DNA from: Fragilaria crotonensis | Taxonomy: Eukaryota; Bacillariophyta; Fragilariophyceae; Fragilariales; Fragilariaceae | DNA: 54,464 nucleotides | Reading direction: 5' to 3' | Assembly (NCBI GenBank): GCA_022925895.1 | Contig: JAKSYS010000417.1 | Span: 1 to 54,464 of the forward strand | Part shown: one piece after another, positions 24,495 through 35,832 of the stretch | Position numbering within the stretch: the first letter of the stretch is position 1 | How the letters are laid out: each line of letters opens with the position of its first letter | Notes under the pieces: generated by a model | Told to the model about the DNA's origin: nothing | What the model saw: only the letters and a program-made list of their open reading frames with translations | Databases searched by the model: none | Program-made: the position numbers and the translations under genes

Positions 24495-24758
24495 TTGAGA
24501 TGATCAGTCTCATTTTTTGGCCCTACGCTTGATGTGAGAAGGATTCCCTTTCACGCACCAATGTCAAAGAACGCTTTCGGTGCCCGCCATCGGCCTTCGC
24601 CAATGAAAACCGAAAATAAAGACGTTATTACCGAATTCGCTGGTAACAAAGAAATTGCCTTAACGATCATCATCGTGGCATGACCCTCTTACACCCAACA
24701 GCGGCTTAGTTGTTGTTCTCCGCTCGCGCTATCTGGGTCTGATAAACCGTACAAATCA

Positions 24759-24953
24759 TGTCGCGCTATCGCTGTCATGGTTACTTACTCTAGAAGATAC
24801 AAAGGTAGGAAGATAAAAAGGAGAATCCAAACATAAGTGCGCTGTAGCATACAATTGCACACCATCGCTAACGCTTCCACAGTAACGGCGAGTTCCAACC
24901 CATACAGTATCAACCATATATAATTAATACCGTACCACCACGAGATTCGTTCA
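24759..24953 (-). repeat. 5' LTR of the Copia element
   Basis: It starts TGTCGCGCTATCGCTG and ends GATTCGTTCA on the plus strand and is about 195 bp long. As the 5' LTR of the minus-strand element it should hold the promoter. The inner flank on the sense strand reads TTTATCAGACC, which loosely recalls the TATCAGA core of primer-binding sites in Copia elements. That match is weak. Confidence 0.85.
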
Positions 24954-25300
24954 AAGGGATTGAGTAACACTTGGGCACAGGCAAAGGCAGTAATGAGGAG
25001 AACACGAGAAAAATGGACAAGCCAATATTATCAATCTTGTAAAAAGGTGTCTTTGCCCTTTCCTGTCTTGACAAAAGAAAGGGTGAGAAAGTATGCGGCA
25101 AGAGCATGACATCAGAGGCTACATCATAGCTATGCACATATTATTACCTTGCTGAACAAGTGGATCATATTGGTGAAAATGGGCCTGGATTCGCATTAGC
25201 TGAAAAGCAGCAGCTCCGTTACAAAAAGATTGAACAACTCGTGAAAAGGTTTAGAACTCATTGTTGCGCTTTGGACTTCAATATTTGCTTTGTCTTTACA
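24954..25300 (+). pseudogene. DDE-type transposase remnant, 3' part after Copia
   Basis: Directly after the right LTR the plus strand reads KGLSNTWAQAKAVMRRTREK in one frame, with FPVLTKERVRKYAARA downstream, and then in another frame QLRYKKIEQLVKRFRTHCCA. This continues the transposase that breaks off at GEG before 19879. Joining the two sides at the shared AAGG restores an open frame through the junction. The frame later shifts, so the gene was already decayed or decayed after the insertion. Confidence 0.6.
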
Positions 25301-26024
25301 ACATTGAAGGGAGGGGATGAAGGTAGTAACGCTGCCTGAGGGAAGGTATGCCTGTCAAAGTTGTGAGAGTGCTTATAAGGATGCAATGCTTGACTTCAAT
25401 TGTTACTAACATTTGCTTTGCATATTGTAGAGCGCTGTGGTCTGTTTGAAGGAAGTCAAGCAATCCTCAGCATTAACTAGCAAAGAAAATTGTGGACGTT
25501 TGTATCACAGTACATAGCATTTCTCCAGAGGGATAAGTTCCTTCTGGCCTTCATAGTGAAGACTGCGGAGCTGATGCAAACACTCATCACCAAGTAGTCA
25601 TTGCAACAGCATAGCCAGGCCCAGAGTGTGAGGAATTTGTTCTTTGCTTGTCGGGTTGTTTGCCCATTTAGCTACGGATTTTACAAAGGTATCTCAAGCT
25701 CACAGCATTTTGCTGTGTGTGTGCGTTGCAATGCATTCTCACAATGTACACAAGCCCTTGAGACACAGTCAGAGCAATGACTTCGTGTTTGCAGTTGGAG
25801 GAGCTCTCAAAAACCTGTGACAGAGTATCAATCAAGTCTCCCCACGACATCACATCAAACATCAGGATGATGAACTCAATGCTGATCTAGTATGCAGTCA
25901 CAAAAAACCCGAAATCTATGTTTTACGTGCTACCGCAATGTTCGTTGCTAAGAACATTCGACCCACACGACTGAACACTGCTTTTGTACAAGCAGCCTCC
26001 AATATACGTACACGAGACTGGTGA
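25301..26024. other. Non-coding or decayed sequence
   Basis: No recognised gene. A 64-residue minus-strand frame (25862-25668) has no known motif. The stretch probably holds the 3' end of the transposase element and the tail of the LINE-like element. Confidence 0.4.
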
Positions 26025-29000
26025 TTAGTGATTTTCAGTCACGGCGAAGTAAGACCGAATATGTCGCATTCCTGATTTTGCTCGAGCCTGGACTGCTCGC
26101 AGGTTGTCGCGAATTAATTGACCATGAACTGCTATCCAGTTTTGAGTCACCCACATTGGTTCCCGTCGGTGCTCCTCTTCGGTCGCCCGCATGAGTTGCC
26201 TAACCGGTTCGTTGAGGTGCTCCTTTGTCCTGTAGAGATCTGCCAATGTTCTATCGACATCCAGTCGGAGGGCAGCGGTCTGCGAGGCTTTGTCCGCACC
26301 GTGAACATTTTGATTTTGTTGTGCCCAAAGTAAGTCCCAATGATCCCAGAAAACACCGATGATAGTGGTCTGCCATCGAGCTCCTGTCAACCGTTTGTTG
26401 TGTTTGTGTCGCGCTGACGTAACGTAATAATCATCTTGTAACCGACTCCATTCCTCACTGAACCGGGCATCAAACAACTGCCGCCATCCAATAGCTTGTT
26501 GCTGAGCGCCAAGGCGCTGAAGATCGCTTGAGTACTCTGATGTGTCTATGAAGAAGTCATCCTGTTCGAGTAAAAATGAGTACTCTGATGTGTCTATGAA
26601 GAAGTCATCCTGTTCGAACCAGCCCGCCACCGCTTGAGGCAAGAATCATTGATGTCAATCCGGCCTCGTGTGATGTTCCTGGCACGCAGTGTCCAAGCTC
26701 GTAAGAAAGGTGGTTCGCCACAGCTGCCGCGGACGCGCAGGGCATTTTAAAATATGATCACGTGTTTCATTGTGATAGTGACATAACGGGCACTGCTTAC
26801 GCCGGTCATCGTGTCGATGAACATGAGCATTCACTGGCAACAGGTCGTGGACGAGCTTTGTGTAATGGACTCGTCGGTGGATATGCTGCTTTAAACTGAG
26901 ACCATGCGCTCTCCAATTTATGGTCCGTGTGACTGCTGATGTCCATTTATTCTTGGTGGCTATATGTTGGAACAACGGCGCACCAGTAGCTGGGTGACGA
27001 AGGATGGCCTCGTGATTGGATGTGATTGTCCCGGCTTGGTTAAGGACATGAGCCCGTGCGTGCGGCATGAGGAAAGCGTGCGGTCACGTGGCTCCATAAA
27101 GACGTTGGTATTTCGAAGCTTGATGATCCGCATTGACATTGAGTTGCGCGAGGAGAGTCAAGTTTCGATATGGAGTATGAAGATCTTGGTGCCCCCGAAC
27201 GTGTTGTAAACTCACTCCCGGCAACAGCTTCAAGGATTCCTGTAATTCGATCAACAACACATCCCAGTCGGCGGACATCACATGGAGAGTCTTCCAGTTG
27301 CCCTGATATGTACGTAGTATTTCTGCTTGATGCCTTGCCCGGGCGGCATCAAGGTGCATTGCTGTATAGTGTCGAGAACGCTTTGGCTGTCGGTTGCCAT
27401 GATGCCGTTCCAGTTGTTAAAGTGACCTGTAAACTCTCCCAACCGCACGAGGAATCTCGTGACTGCCAACATTCCAAATGCTTCCGCTTGGAATGCGCTT
27501 GCTGTAGCCCCTCGTGCAGGCCCGATTCCCGTTGCCAGCACTCGTTCCCTTCTGTCGTCGCTCAATGCCCAACCGAAGGCCCCTTGTGTTCCGCACTTTT
27601 CAGACCCATCATATGCGACGCGCAATCCGTGATCACAAATACCGAGTATGGGTCCATTAACAGCTCTGTGTGTTGAAGAAGATTGCTTTCCCATGTTTCC
27701 AGACTTGCAATATACTCTGCGAATGTGAATATAATGCTTTCTGTGGAGGCTGGCGCTATAAGACTTTGGGCAACTTGTAACCAGCAGCACTCTTGACCTT
27801 AATATTGGATCTCCACCGGGGTGCTCGAGGCTGGCAGGCGATCCCACTCAACATGCCAAGATGTTGATATCCAAGCATGACCGTTATGGGGGACACGTTG
27901 ACACACCTGGTATTCCCCGAGGGGCTGCCTGACATAGGCCTTATCTTTGTACCAATAAGCGATATGGGACATACGTTGAGTATGGATGGGTAATAGCCAC
28001 TTGCCAAGAACCTGATGTAATCTCCCTTCCGGAGTGCTCCACAGGCAAGAAGCATGTCGCCAGAACTTCCATTCTGCTTCCCCCGGTTTCTCTTGATGAA
28101 TCCATGGGCCTCGGATCTTACGATGGATCGCTGGGATGTTGCCTGTGAGAGTGAATTTCTCAACCTGATCACCAGCGATATTTGTAACGTCCGCGAGTGT
28201 TGTTGCCCTTAAGTATAAACGACAATAATTGAGTCGCCGAATTTGCGACGCCGTATACTGCTTTGATTGCAAGATAAGCTCCATGAGGAACACATCGTTA
28301 GCTACTGCGTTGTATCACAGGTATCCCTGGTTTGTCAAGATGCATGGATGCGTTGATCGAGGCCAGGAAATCACGAAGAGATTTGATCCATTTCGATTCC
28401 AGATGAGGGAGCAACAAATTCACATCTTCAAGGATTGAAGTTGAGGTGCCGACCGCTTGCTGAAACCATTTCAAGGCGATGCGCAGTAGTTTCCCCGTTT
28501 GTGTTTTTGATTGCCAATGTGTGAGGAACAGCTTGATCTGTCCCAAGCCTTGTTGGTGGTATAAGTGACGGAAATTGGCGCCAGCAAGTTCCAGGGGGCC
28601 GAAAATAATTTCTCGTTTGGTGTTTCGGTTGAATCCACATCTTGCAATAATAATTGCAAGTGACTTCCGCTGGATGGACTCGAGGACTGATTTTGACATG
28701 GATGAACACGGTAGCGGATAACAAACGCTCAGGAGGAAGCATGCAAAGTAGTAGGTCCATGCTTCTCGACGGGTCAGTGGGGATGTCCAAAGGAAGCTTG
28801 TGTTTTTCGCGCAGAGGTCGCGTAGACGCTTTGCTTGTGTGACTTGTGTGCCGGCTGGTTCTTTGTAGTGCCCCATTTTCTTGTGAGCCGTGTACGTTGA
28901 TAGCACTGTAATGGTTTGGGGTTTATTGGCTAAGATATCCTGCACTGGCTGTGAGCAATTTCTGCTCATCTTGCTTTGGTCACAGGGACTAATACTGGAG

Positions 29001-30240
29001 ACCCCTGCATCAAAAATTTCCACTGTAGGACATGACTAGAACACTTGGACATTTCCAATGCGCCCCCGCTTGCGTCCAATAAACTAGACCAGGCAGTTAT
29101 GTTGGACCGAGTTTGCTGCCGGAGATTACCGACTGTGTCTGTCGTTTCGTCAGTGTGAAAAGAGTTCGTCTGGCCGTTGCAATCATCCACAAGAAACCCT
29201 ATCAATCCGAGTGAAACGGTCTCGTCGCCTGTTGGAGTGGAATACGAAGCAGGATGAGCTCGTTGTTCGAAGCAGTCAAAAAGGAGACTCGACATAAACA
29301 CCAAATTGCAGGAGAGTTTGGGCTTCCCTGCCCTGTGCCGTACACTGGGTGGGCTCGTTTGTGTGAGTAACCCGAGGGCGACATACCCATCTCGGTGCGG
29401 ATCTGGTATTCAGCCTTCTGAAGCGTTGTTGCATTCATTTTTGTGACCCATGGAGCGACGCCGAACTTGCGACTGGCCAACATAGCTACGCTGGGAACGA
29501 TGCGGTCGTAGCATGCCATGACATCGTAATTGGCGAGAATTAACGACTTCCGAGTAGCTCTTGAAATCTCGCATTGTAACTCCTCGAGGAAAAGGGATCA
29601 TTTGCGCTTTGCCCTGCTCTGGACCCATATTGCCCTTCATTCAACAGACGAAGGTCTTCCGCTTGGTGCATAGCGGCTTGCCACTTTATACCGAGGCAGC
29701 ATAAATTGAAATCAGCCTCGTAAATGTGTATGACCCGAGTGCGATGGATCCGTACATTATCTGTGTCCTTGAACAAAATAGTATTCGTAATGGTGTGCCA
29801 TCGTCGGTATGAGTGTCCTCGCTCGTGCGCGTAATTCAATAAATGAAGATGGACGCGTCGTATTGCCATCTGGATGTGAGTTAACTCGTCACGCTGGGCT
29901 TGAAGGTCCACCGTCAATTGCTCATTATCTCCCCTTGCTCCTTTCGAAATTTCTCTTTCTTACTATCCTTGGCACTGCTGGGAAGAGTGATGGCACATTG
30001 AAAAAGATTATTCTCTGAATGCATTGTCCGTTCATTCTAGCCCGTGTGCCGTGCTTTGTCATGTTCTGTCAACAGCAAGATTGGATTTGCCTTGATTCCC
30101 TGAAAATACCGATGAGAATGTCCTCTGGAAATTCTTTTGCGAGGAGCCTTGGCACCAACTGTTGAGGCTTCACTTGAATTGGATAGAGCAGAGGACAATG
30201 TCTCTGCATGGAGGTATCTAGAAGAAATATAGGACATGGC
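26025..30240 (-). pseudogene. LINE-like non-LTR retrotransposon polyprotein with RT and RNase H, decayed
   Basis: On the minus strand the order is: an N-terminal piece (30237-30037), RT fingers (29917-29540; LRLLNEGQYGSRAGQSAND), palm (29519-29202; MACYDRIVPSVAMLASRKFG and YGTGQGSPNSPAIWCL), catalytic FLVDDCNGQTN near 29180, RT connection (29023-28298; AWTYYFACFLLSVCYPLP, RCGFNRNTKREI), RNase H (27847-27084; VAYDGSEKCGTQGAFGW, QAEAFGMLAVTRFL, ATDSQSVLDTIQ, VRGHQD), and a Cys/His segment KQCPLCHYHNETRDHILKC near 26790. The product would reverse-transcribe element RNA at the target site. At least five frameshifts or stops make it inactive. No poly(A) tail or target duplication was found. Confidence 0.85.
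26530..26617 (-). repeat. 48-bp in-frame tandem duplication in the LINE-like ORF
   Basis: A 40-bp word beginning GAGTACTCTGATGTGTC occurs at 26530 and again at 26578. The 48-bp period equals 16 codons, so the protein repeats EQDDFFIDTSEYS without a frame change. Confidence 0.9.
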
Positions 30241-30533
30241 AGTACCAGAGGACGGAGAAGAGTCCTCCTACATTGCGAGGCGACAACGATCAGTGTTAGT
30301 CACTCGAAAACAATCCAACCGTCAGGTTGCGGTGCTGCAAGATATGCGGATCGTCGATTTTGGTCGGTCGAAGCCATCTCTATATGCTGACATCTACTTT
30401 AGAGATTATTGATTTCCTGTAGAAATAATACAACATTGTAGGCTGGGCCATTTGATAATGAAAACAGCTGTACGTACACCGAGTATGAATACAAGGTACA
30501 ATTGTATGACTGTATGCATACTTGGAGTGTTGG
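30241..30533. other. Short non-coding flank
   Basis: This is sequence between the LINE-like element and the MITE-like repeat. No gene is supported. Its right half has GTACGTACNCCGAGTATG-type words also seen near 30573. Confidence 0.35.
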
Positions 30534-31338
30534 AGTACTCCAAGTTTACGAACTTCTCTGAGTAACATGTGTACGTACTCCGAGTATGAATAAATGGTAC
30601 AATCATTGTACTTGGAGTGGTACCACATAAATATGGCTTTGGCCCAATAAAATGGCTTTGAACCAATCTCTTGTGAAATTCAAGGAACTCTACACAAAAC
30701 AATCCATTTTCCATAATTTTACACCGTGACCAATTATAAATCTCTCCTTAGTTTTAACCAATAGAGATATGTTCTGCTGATAGAAAAGCATTTTAATTGC
30801 TCAATTCTCTGAAAAACGCATACTGTAGAAGAGTCATCAAAACATTGTTGCACGACCATTTTTCACATGTCGAGGATGCCCTCCCAATTTCTACGAGCAA
30901 CAGTTCTGTATATTTTCATACGTTTGAGAGAATTCCACTTGGCGTTCGTTCTACACTGTGTGGTACAAACAGCTCGTACAAAACCCTGTACCAATACGAA
31001 TTTTGATTGACAATTTACTCATCTAACTCTTGTGAAAAATATTAAGAACGGAATGTAAAATATTATATATATACGTGTACATATTTATACACGACTTTGA
31101 ACCAGTAAATGAAAAAGGAAGACTTGTATATCATCGATAGGCAATTTGGATCTTGCTCCAGTACTTTGATCATTCTTCATTGCTGTTGACAAGCAGATGA
31201 AGGATCAATGATACAAGAACTGTTTGTTAAACATTTATGTTTCTACGGATATATAGTAATTTGAAACTCTTGTGAAACTATTGGTTCCAAGCCATTTTTA
31301 TGTGGTACTTGTACTCCAAATTTACGAACTTCTCCGGA
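30534..31338. repeat. MITE-like inverted repeat element
   Basis: GTACCACATAAATATGGCTT at 30620-30639 is the near-perfect reverse complement of AAGCCATTTTTATGTGGTAC at 31289-31308. The similarity extends inward through CCAAT and CTCTTGTGAAA words. Outside, a word of the form TACTCCAARTTTACGAACTT occurs in direct orientation near 30536 and 31312. The ~690-bp interior is AT-rich with no gene. This fits a miniature inverted-repeat element inside another repeat. No target duplication was confirmed. Confidence 0.5.
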
Positions 31339-31635
31339 GACACCTTTCTGCACTGTACTGGAGTACTACACTGTATAGAAACCACTGCGCAGAATACGCG
31401 ATCGGGGAAAACCTCTCGGGTCTCGGGTACTATGCTGAATGGGAATTCCCCTTACTCATACGCTGTACCCTACATGTACACGTATCACAGACCTAAATAA
31501 TCAACCTGTACTGTACACTGTACAGGTAGATGCCAGCACCGCGAACCGCTGGTACGGGTATCATACGGTTTAAACGCGGATTGTGTACTGTTGTACCGGT
31601 GAATGACTCTGGTACAGTACCAGGTATCGTGATAT

Positions 31636-32516
31636 GGTTCGGGTTAACGGAACCTAGCGACGCGCAGGTCGGCATAGGGTTCGGGTTAAGAACCAGGACG
31701 TAACCGTTACGGGGTACGCCCCCAGTAGGTAAGTGTCTAGTACGACACTGACTACTGCATAGTTCATCTATAAACGGTACAGCTACGCAGTGCTGTCTAC
31801 CGCTACAGATGACGATACATGTACTATCTGTCGTTCTATCGCTACACGTATGTGCGAGAGACTGACTAGTATAAATATCGCGTGTCGTATAGTGGGCACT
31901 GTCTATTAGTTTATCGTTATGTACAGTAACGGTAAACTCAGACGTGCGCGTACTATCGACGGGCAGAGGAAGTTGTGTGCGAGAGGTACTGTTGTACCGG
32001 TCGCCGTGTTGTGCTGTATTGTCGTCGTAGTGAGTACCGTCGTACTGGCTACTAATATTTATACAGCACGGTGTATGTGATGTCATGACGACGGCGGGTA
32101 AAAACGCGTCATGGTCGATCATCATCATCGTGCGAAAAATATGTGCAGTAAGTAAAAAGGTGAGTGACACTAAAATATGAAAAATTGACAATTGTGAGAA
32201 GAAGGAGAGGTGCAAGGGATGAGAGGTCTGATAGATGGGGAGAGTGTTCCTTTGGAACAATGAGGAACACTCCTCGTTTCTCGGAGACGTCGTTTCGTGT
32301 CGCGGCGTGGTCGTCCGTATACGAGGCATTGAGTCTCGTTTGAAAATGAGTGTTCAATCTCATGGGATGAGATGAACATGAAATTCAAATCGACGAGAGT
32401 TTTGATTCCAGTCGTGCAGTGTCGCACTGGTTACTGGAGCACGGATGTAACGTTTTACTGTGCACACGGGCGACAGTTAGGGATAGGGATACATGTAAAA
32501 ATAGATAGGGCGATAC
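31636..32516 (+). repeat. Dispersed ~880-bp structured repeat, copy 1
   Basis: This block is closely similar over its whole length to 38934-39820 in the same orientation. It begins at a GGTTCGGGTTAACGGAACC near-palindrome and ends GGGCGATAC. It includes a 10-bp-stem hairpin (32242-32251 with 32263-32272) and a second hairpin at about 32351-32377 (TGTTCAATCTCAT, loop GGG, ATGAGATGAACA). A minus-strand open frame crosses most of it, but the same frame is shifted in copy 2, so I do not call a gene. Confidence 0.9.
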
Positions 32517-33267
32517 TGGAAGTCTGTCATATCGTACCTGGTACAGAGTACAAGGCAGGTACTGTACTACCTGGCGTAGAACCCAACTGAGTACGTTGTA
32601 CAAGTAGTTGGATTTGACTTTATCTGCTACTTGCACCGATGTCATACTTGAATCTGGAAGATTAAACCCGTTTGAGCTAAATCTTTTGCAGAATCCACTA
32701 CGTCGTAGCGCGTACGTGATGTGACTGTTCTGTTTAAAAAAATTAATAATTACTTAATACATGAATATATCTATACACCATTAGCGAGCATGCGTTGGAG
32801 CTCGGAATACATATGAGCATATGAGGCCTGTGAGGCCGGTGTGATAGGTTCAGGCATAGCAAACGCACTAAGGAAAGCTCCACTCGAGAAGTAGAGCACA
32901 AGTACTGTTGTACCATAACAAAGGTAGGCGAAGGACTAGCATGTACTCCTGGTGACAAACCCTACCGGAGTTCTCGCCACGGAGAAAGCCTAGTAGGCAA
33001 TGCTACGTGGCTATACCAACTATCGTACACGCGATCCCCTTATCTGTTATTCGATGCACGTAGCAAAAGCGAACAGGCATGTGCATGTTTCATACGTGTA
33101 CATTTGTTGATCGTGCATCAACAGAACCGAATCTTACTATCCAATCGGCCAACTACTAGAGATTCGTCTCCTGCATACCCCTTGCATCGGATATCTGGTA
33201 GTACTATAATACTCGAAGTACTCGTCTGTATGTGTCACTGCATCGTTGCCATCTATAGCCCAATATC
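32517..33267. other. Intergenic sequence upstream of the glycosyltransferase
   Basis: No gene is recognised. It should contain the promoter of the gene at 33268. I could not identify a definite TATA or initiator element. Confidence 0.35.
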
Positions 33268-34590
33268 GTGCAAACGACGATGTGCGAAGACCGTGTCTCT
33301 CCCCGAAACCAAGCATTGCCAAAACCTCTACGAGTCTTGCTTGTATCAGAAAGCGTCCCTCCTCAAGTCAACGGAATTGCCCGTCGCATTGGGCACTACG
33401 CTGATGGGCTGAAAAAGCTGGGTTGTGAGGTTGATCTTGTATCTCCTCCGTCGCAGTATGCCTTCAACAATCCCTGGAACTCCACTGCCGAGATGATGGT
33501 GATCAAACCAGAAACGTTCCACTCCGTTCTTGCGCAGGACTACGATATTGTCCATGTCGTCCTGCCCCTGAACATCTCTGGGCTGTGGCTACTTGCAGCA
33601 TGCAAGGTTAAGCGCTCTCTGGCTTCATCGGATCCGACGGCTCACAAGACCGCATTGGTAGTGTCTTGGCATTGCAACCTTGCCAAATACACTGAGCTAT
33701 ACATTCCTGACGGCCCCGCTCGCCAGCTTGTGGTCGCCCTTCATAGGATGTGTCATCATAATTTTCTCCCCATACTCTCTGATTGCATTCTCACTCCCAC
33801 CAGAACAACAGAGCCTGATCTCACGAAGTGTTGGGGTCAAACAGGTCAATGCCTCACCGGCATGGAGTTTGGATCGTTCCACCCTGACAACAAGTTCACC
33901 CAATGGGGGCAAGCATGGCAGATGAGCAAGAAGAATTTCTTGGAATCGACTGGTTCTAAGTATTTGATTATCTGTGTATCGAGATTGGCACGAGAGAAGG
34001 GAATCGAAGATCTGCTTCAGGCTATGGAGCACCTTCCAAGTTGCGTCCTGTGGCTCGTAGGAGATGGTAATCATCGTTATGAGTTGGAACAAATTGCGGA
34101 GAACAGCTGCGCTGCTACTCGGATCAAATTTTGGGGCTATCAGAAGGGCAAAGTGCTTCACGCCGCCTACACTGTTGCTGACATCTTTGTGTGTCCATCT
34201 TTGTCCGAGACATTCGGTCAAACTGTGAATGAGGCGTTGGCGTCTGAAATCAAGGTTGCTCTGCCTCGTGTAAATGTCTTTGTCGAAGCCTACGGCGGAT
34301 ATGTTCCTTCGACTGCTTTTTGGGAACCTGGCAATCTGGAGTCGATGGTCGGAACAATCCTGTATCAGTTGAAGATCAATCAACTCCCTGATCGATCCAA
34401 GCTGAAGAGTTGGGACGAAGCTTGTCTCGCGCTTCTAAACCAGTATCGTTCTGTCAAAATACCAGAACATGAGTCCTTGTGGTTTGTGTTCGCCCTGCCT
34501 GTTTGGTGTTTGCTGACATTCCTCACATCAATGAGCTTGTACGTTGTCTCAGCGATCAAGCTCGTGCGCGACAAGGACATTTTGCCATAG
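33268..34590 (+). CDS. GT4-family glycosyltransferase, SQD2-like
   Basis: Intact 440-residue protein without introns. The N-terminal Rossmann domain begins RVLLVSESVPPQVNGIARR, as in GT4 enzymes such as the sulfoquinovosyltransferase SQD2 and alpha-mannosyltransferases. The nucleotide-sugar domain has CVSRLAREKGIEDLLQAM, LVGDGNHRYELE and the E-x7-E motif in SETFGQTVNEALASE (E314 and E322). The C-terminus has one strong hydrophobic segment (about residues 405-433) suggesting a tail anchor. It most likely moves a sugar from a nucleotide sugar to a membrane lipid, at an organelle envelope or ER. SQD2 works in the plastid envelope, but no signal or ASAF-type plastid presequence is visible here, so the substrate is uncertain. 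An alternative start is the next Met at 33280. It lies between two copies of the 880-bp repeat. Confidence 0.85.
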   Translation: MQTTMCEDRVSPRNQALPKPLRVLLVSESVPPQVNGIARRIGHYADGLKKLGCEVDLVSPPSQYAFNNPWNSTAEMMVIKPETFHSVLAQDYDIVHVVLPLNISGLWLLAACKVKRSLASSDPTAHKTALVVSWHCNLAKYTELYIPDGPARQLVVALHRMCHHNFLPILSDCILTPTRTTEPDLTKCWGQTGQCLTGMEFGSFHPDNKFTQWGQAWQMSKKNFLESTGSKYLIICVSRLAREKGIEDLLQAMEHLPSCVLWLVGDGNHRYELEQIAENSCAATRIKFWGYQKGKVLHAAYTVADIFVCPSLSETFGQTVNEALASEIKVALPRVNVFVEAYGGYVPSTAFWEPGNLESMVGTILYQLKINQLPDRSKLKSWDEACLALLNQYRSVKIPEHESLWFVFALPVWCLLTFLTSMSLYVVSAIKLVRDKDILP

Positions 34591-35559
34591 CACTGATTCT
34601 CTCTACTCCGGTACGACTAGTTATAACATGGAATAACAGCATGCTTTTTAGTGAACTACGATGTACCAAGTCCGCACCAGGTACAAATTACTCGAGGACT
34701 ACTTTACTATTTGCTCTACTAGAGGCCCATTCTTAGCGAGGAGCGAGGACGCAGTAAAACGGTTTTTCGGTTGTGTCGGCTGCCTTCACATGTTTTCGCG
34801 CCCAAAATTTGAATGTGTACATTCATCGAAAAATCGGAATTTGTATGCACTATTCAGCGAGTCCTACCTACTGTAGACTGTAGTACTGAGTAAGGAGTAG
34901 TACTACATCTTAAAGAGCGCCGCACGTCTGAGCTCCCTTTTCGAGCCGTTCACATTTCAAAGAAATTAGACACTATCATGTGTACCAACAATAATAATAT
35001 GCTTAATAACGAGTATTAACGTATGATGTATGATGCCGGCTGCATGCTGCTTGTGTGCATATGCTGCATATCGCATATCATATTCATAGTGCATCATTGG
35101 CAATATGATCATAGGCATACGAGTACGAGTACGCCTTGCGCAGGGGTGCGTTAACCGTGACCTGTACTGTATCTAACTAGTGCTCCAGTACTGGATCCGA
35201 TTAGAATGCAAGGAAATGACGTCGAGCCGTACCATTTAGCATGCGCTCTCCGTATGTTACTGTTGTACTGGAGTACTGTATCACCGTAGGGCGTACGTGA
35301 AAGGTCAGTATTGTGACGTCATCCTTGACGTCATTTCCATGCATGCTAATCGAAACACGTACTACGAACGTATATGATTTTAATACAATTTTGAGTACAA
35401 CTAGGTACGACGTCGTATTGCTTGAATGTATGTAGGAGCGTCGTACAAGTATCGTATCTCAGTACATGTGTACTTGAGTACATAAACGCAGAAGTATTCA
35501 TACTTCATACTTGTACTCAACAAGTACGAAACGAAAAAGTGGAGACAACAAAAGAACAA
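34591..35559. other. Intergenic GTAC-rich region
   Basis: No gene is supported. Palindromic GTAC words are dense, and TGACGTCA-like words occur near 35315-35335 (GTGACGTCATCC and TTGACGTCATTT). The region separates the glycosyltransferase from the Crypton gene, whose 3' end faces it. Confidence 0.4.
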
Positions 35560-35832
35560 TTACATAACTAGGTTTGGATTAAGCCTCCCCCTCTTCCTAT
35601 CATCAATGATAGCATTGATTATCTTTGTCACAGACGTTCCGGCACCATACACAGAATAAATATGGTCTATGGCGGTATCAGAGGTCAAACCTTGTTCACC
35701 ATCCTTAGCACCATTCTCCAAATCACATTCCGACGAAAATACTTGTGCTTGGATTTTCCACGTTCCAAGTGTGTAAACTGCGATGCTGGCTTCCTCCTCC
35801 AATACCAAACATGTACTCTGCCCACAGATCAT
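35560..35832 (-). pseudogene. Frameshifted C-terminal end of the Crypton protein
   Basis: A second minus-strand frame overlaps the end of the recombinase frame and contains TSDTAIDHIYSVYGAGTSVT and KIINAIIDD, which I associate with the GCR1_C-like DNA-binding domain that closes Crypton proteins after an LWxEYxFGIGG motif. The third frame between them reads RRNVIWRMV, also expected in that domain. Two small indels would therefore account for the break. An unrecognised intron is the alternative. Confidence 0.55.

Larger units (their letters stand above)
19879..24953 (-). mobile_element. Ty1/Copia LTR retrotransposon with internal RT deletion
   Basis: Two similar terminal sequences in the same orientation, each bounded by TG...CA, flank a minus-strand Copia coding region. 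In sense order (right to left) these are gag, protease, integrase, a pre-RT region and a truncated RT/RNase H. A purine-rich tract (GAGGGGAC on the minus strand) directly precedes the 3' LTR at 20034. The order protease-integrase-RT is diagnostic of Copia. The protease motif ELDSHTDT and the sequence style match CoDi-type diatom elements. Most of RT is missing, so this copy is non-autonomous. Insertion split a transposase remnant. AAGG occurs on both outer sides (near 19857 and 24955) and may be the target duplication, although about 18 unexplained bases lie between it and the left LTR. Confidence 0.88.

Noticed and set aside
31636-31720. tRNA- or SINE-like B box (GGTTCGGGTTAAGAACC)
   Set aside because: The words resemble a B box but there is no A box at proper spacing and no cloverleaf. 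The word is better explained as a near-palindrome.
31493-32329. 278-residue minus-strand ORF across the dispersed repeat
   Set aside because: Copy 2 keeps only part of the frame and has shifted sections, and the DNA similarity is uniform rather than codon-biased. A weak possibility of a decayed gene remains.
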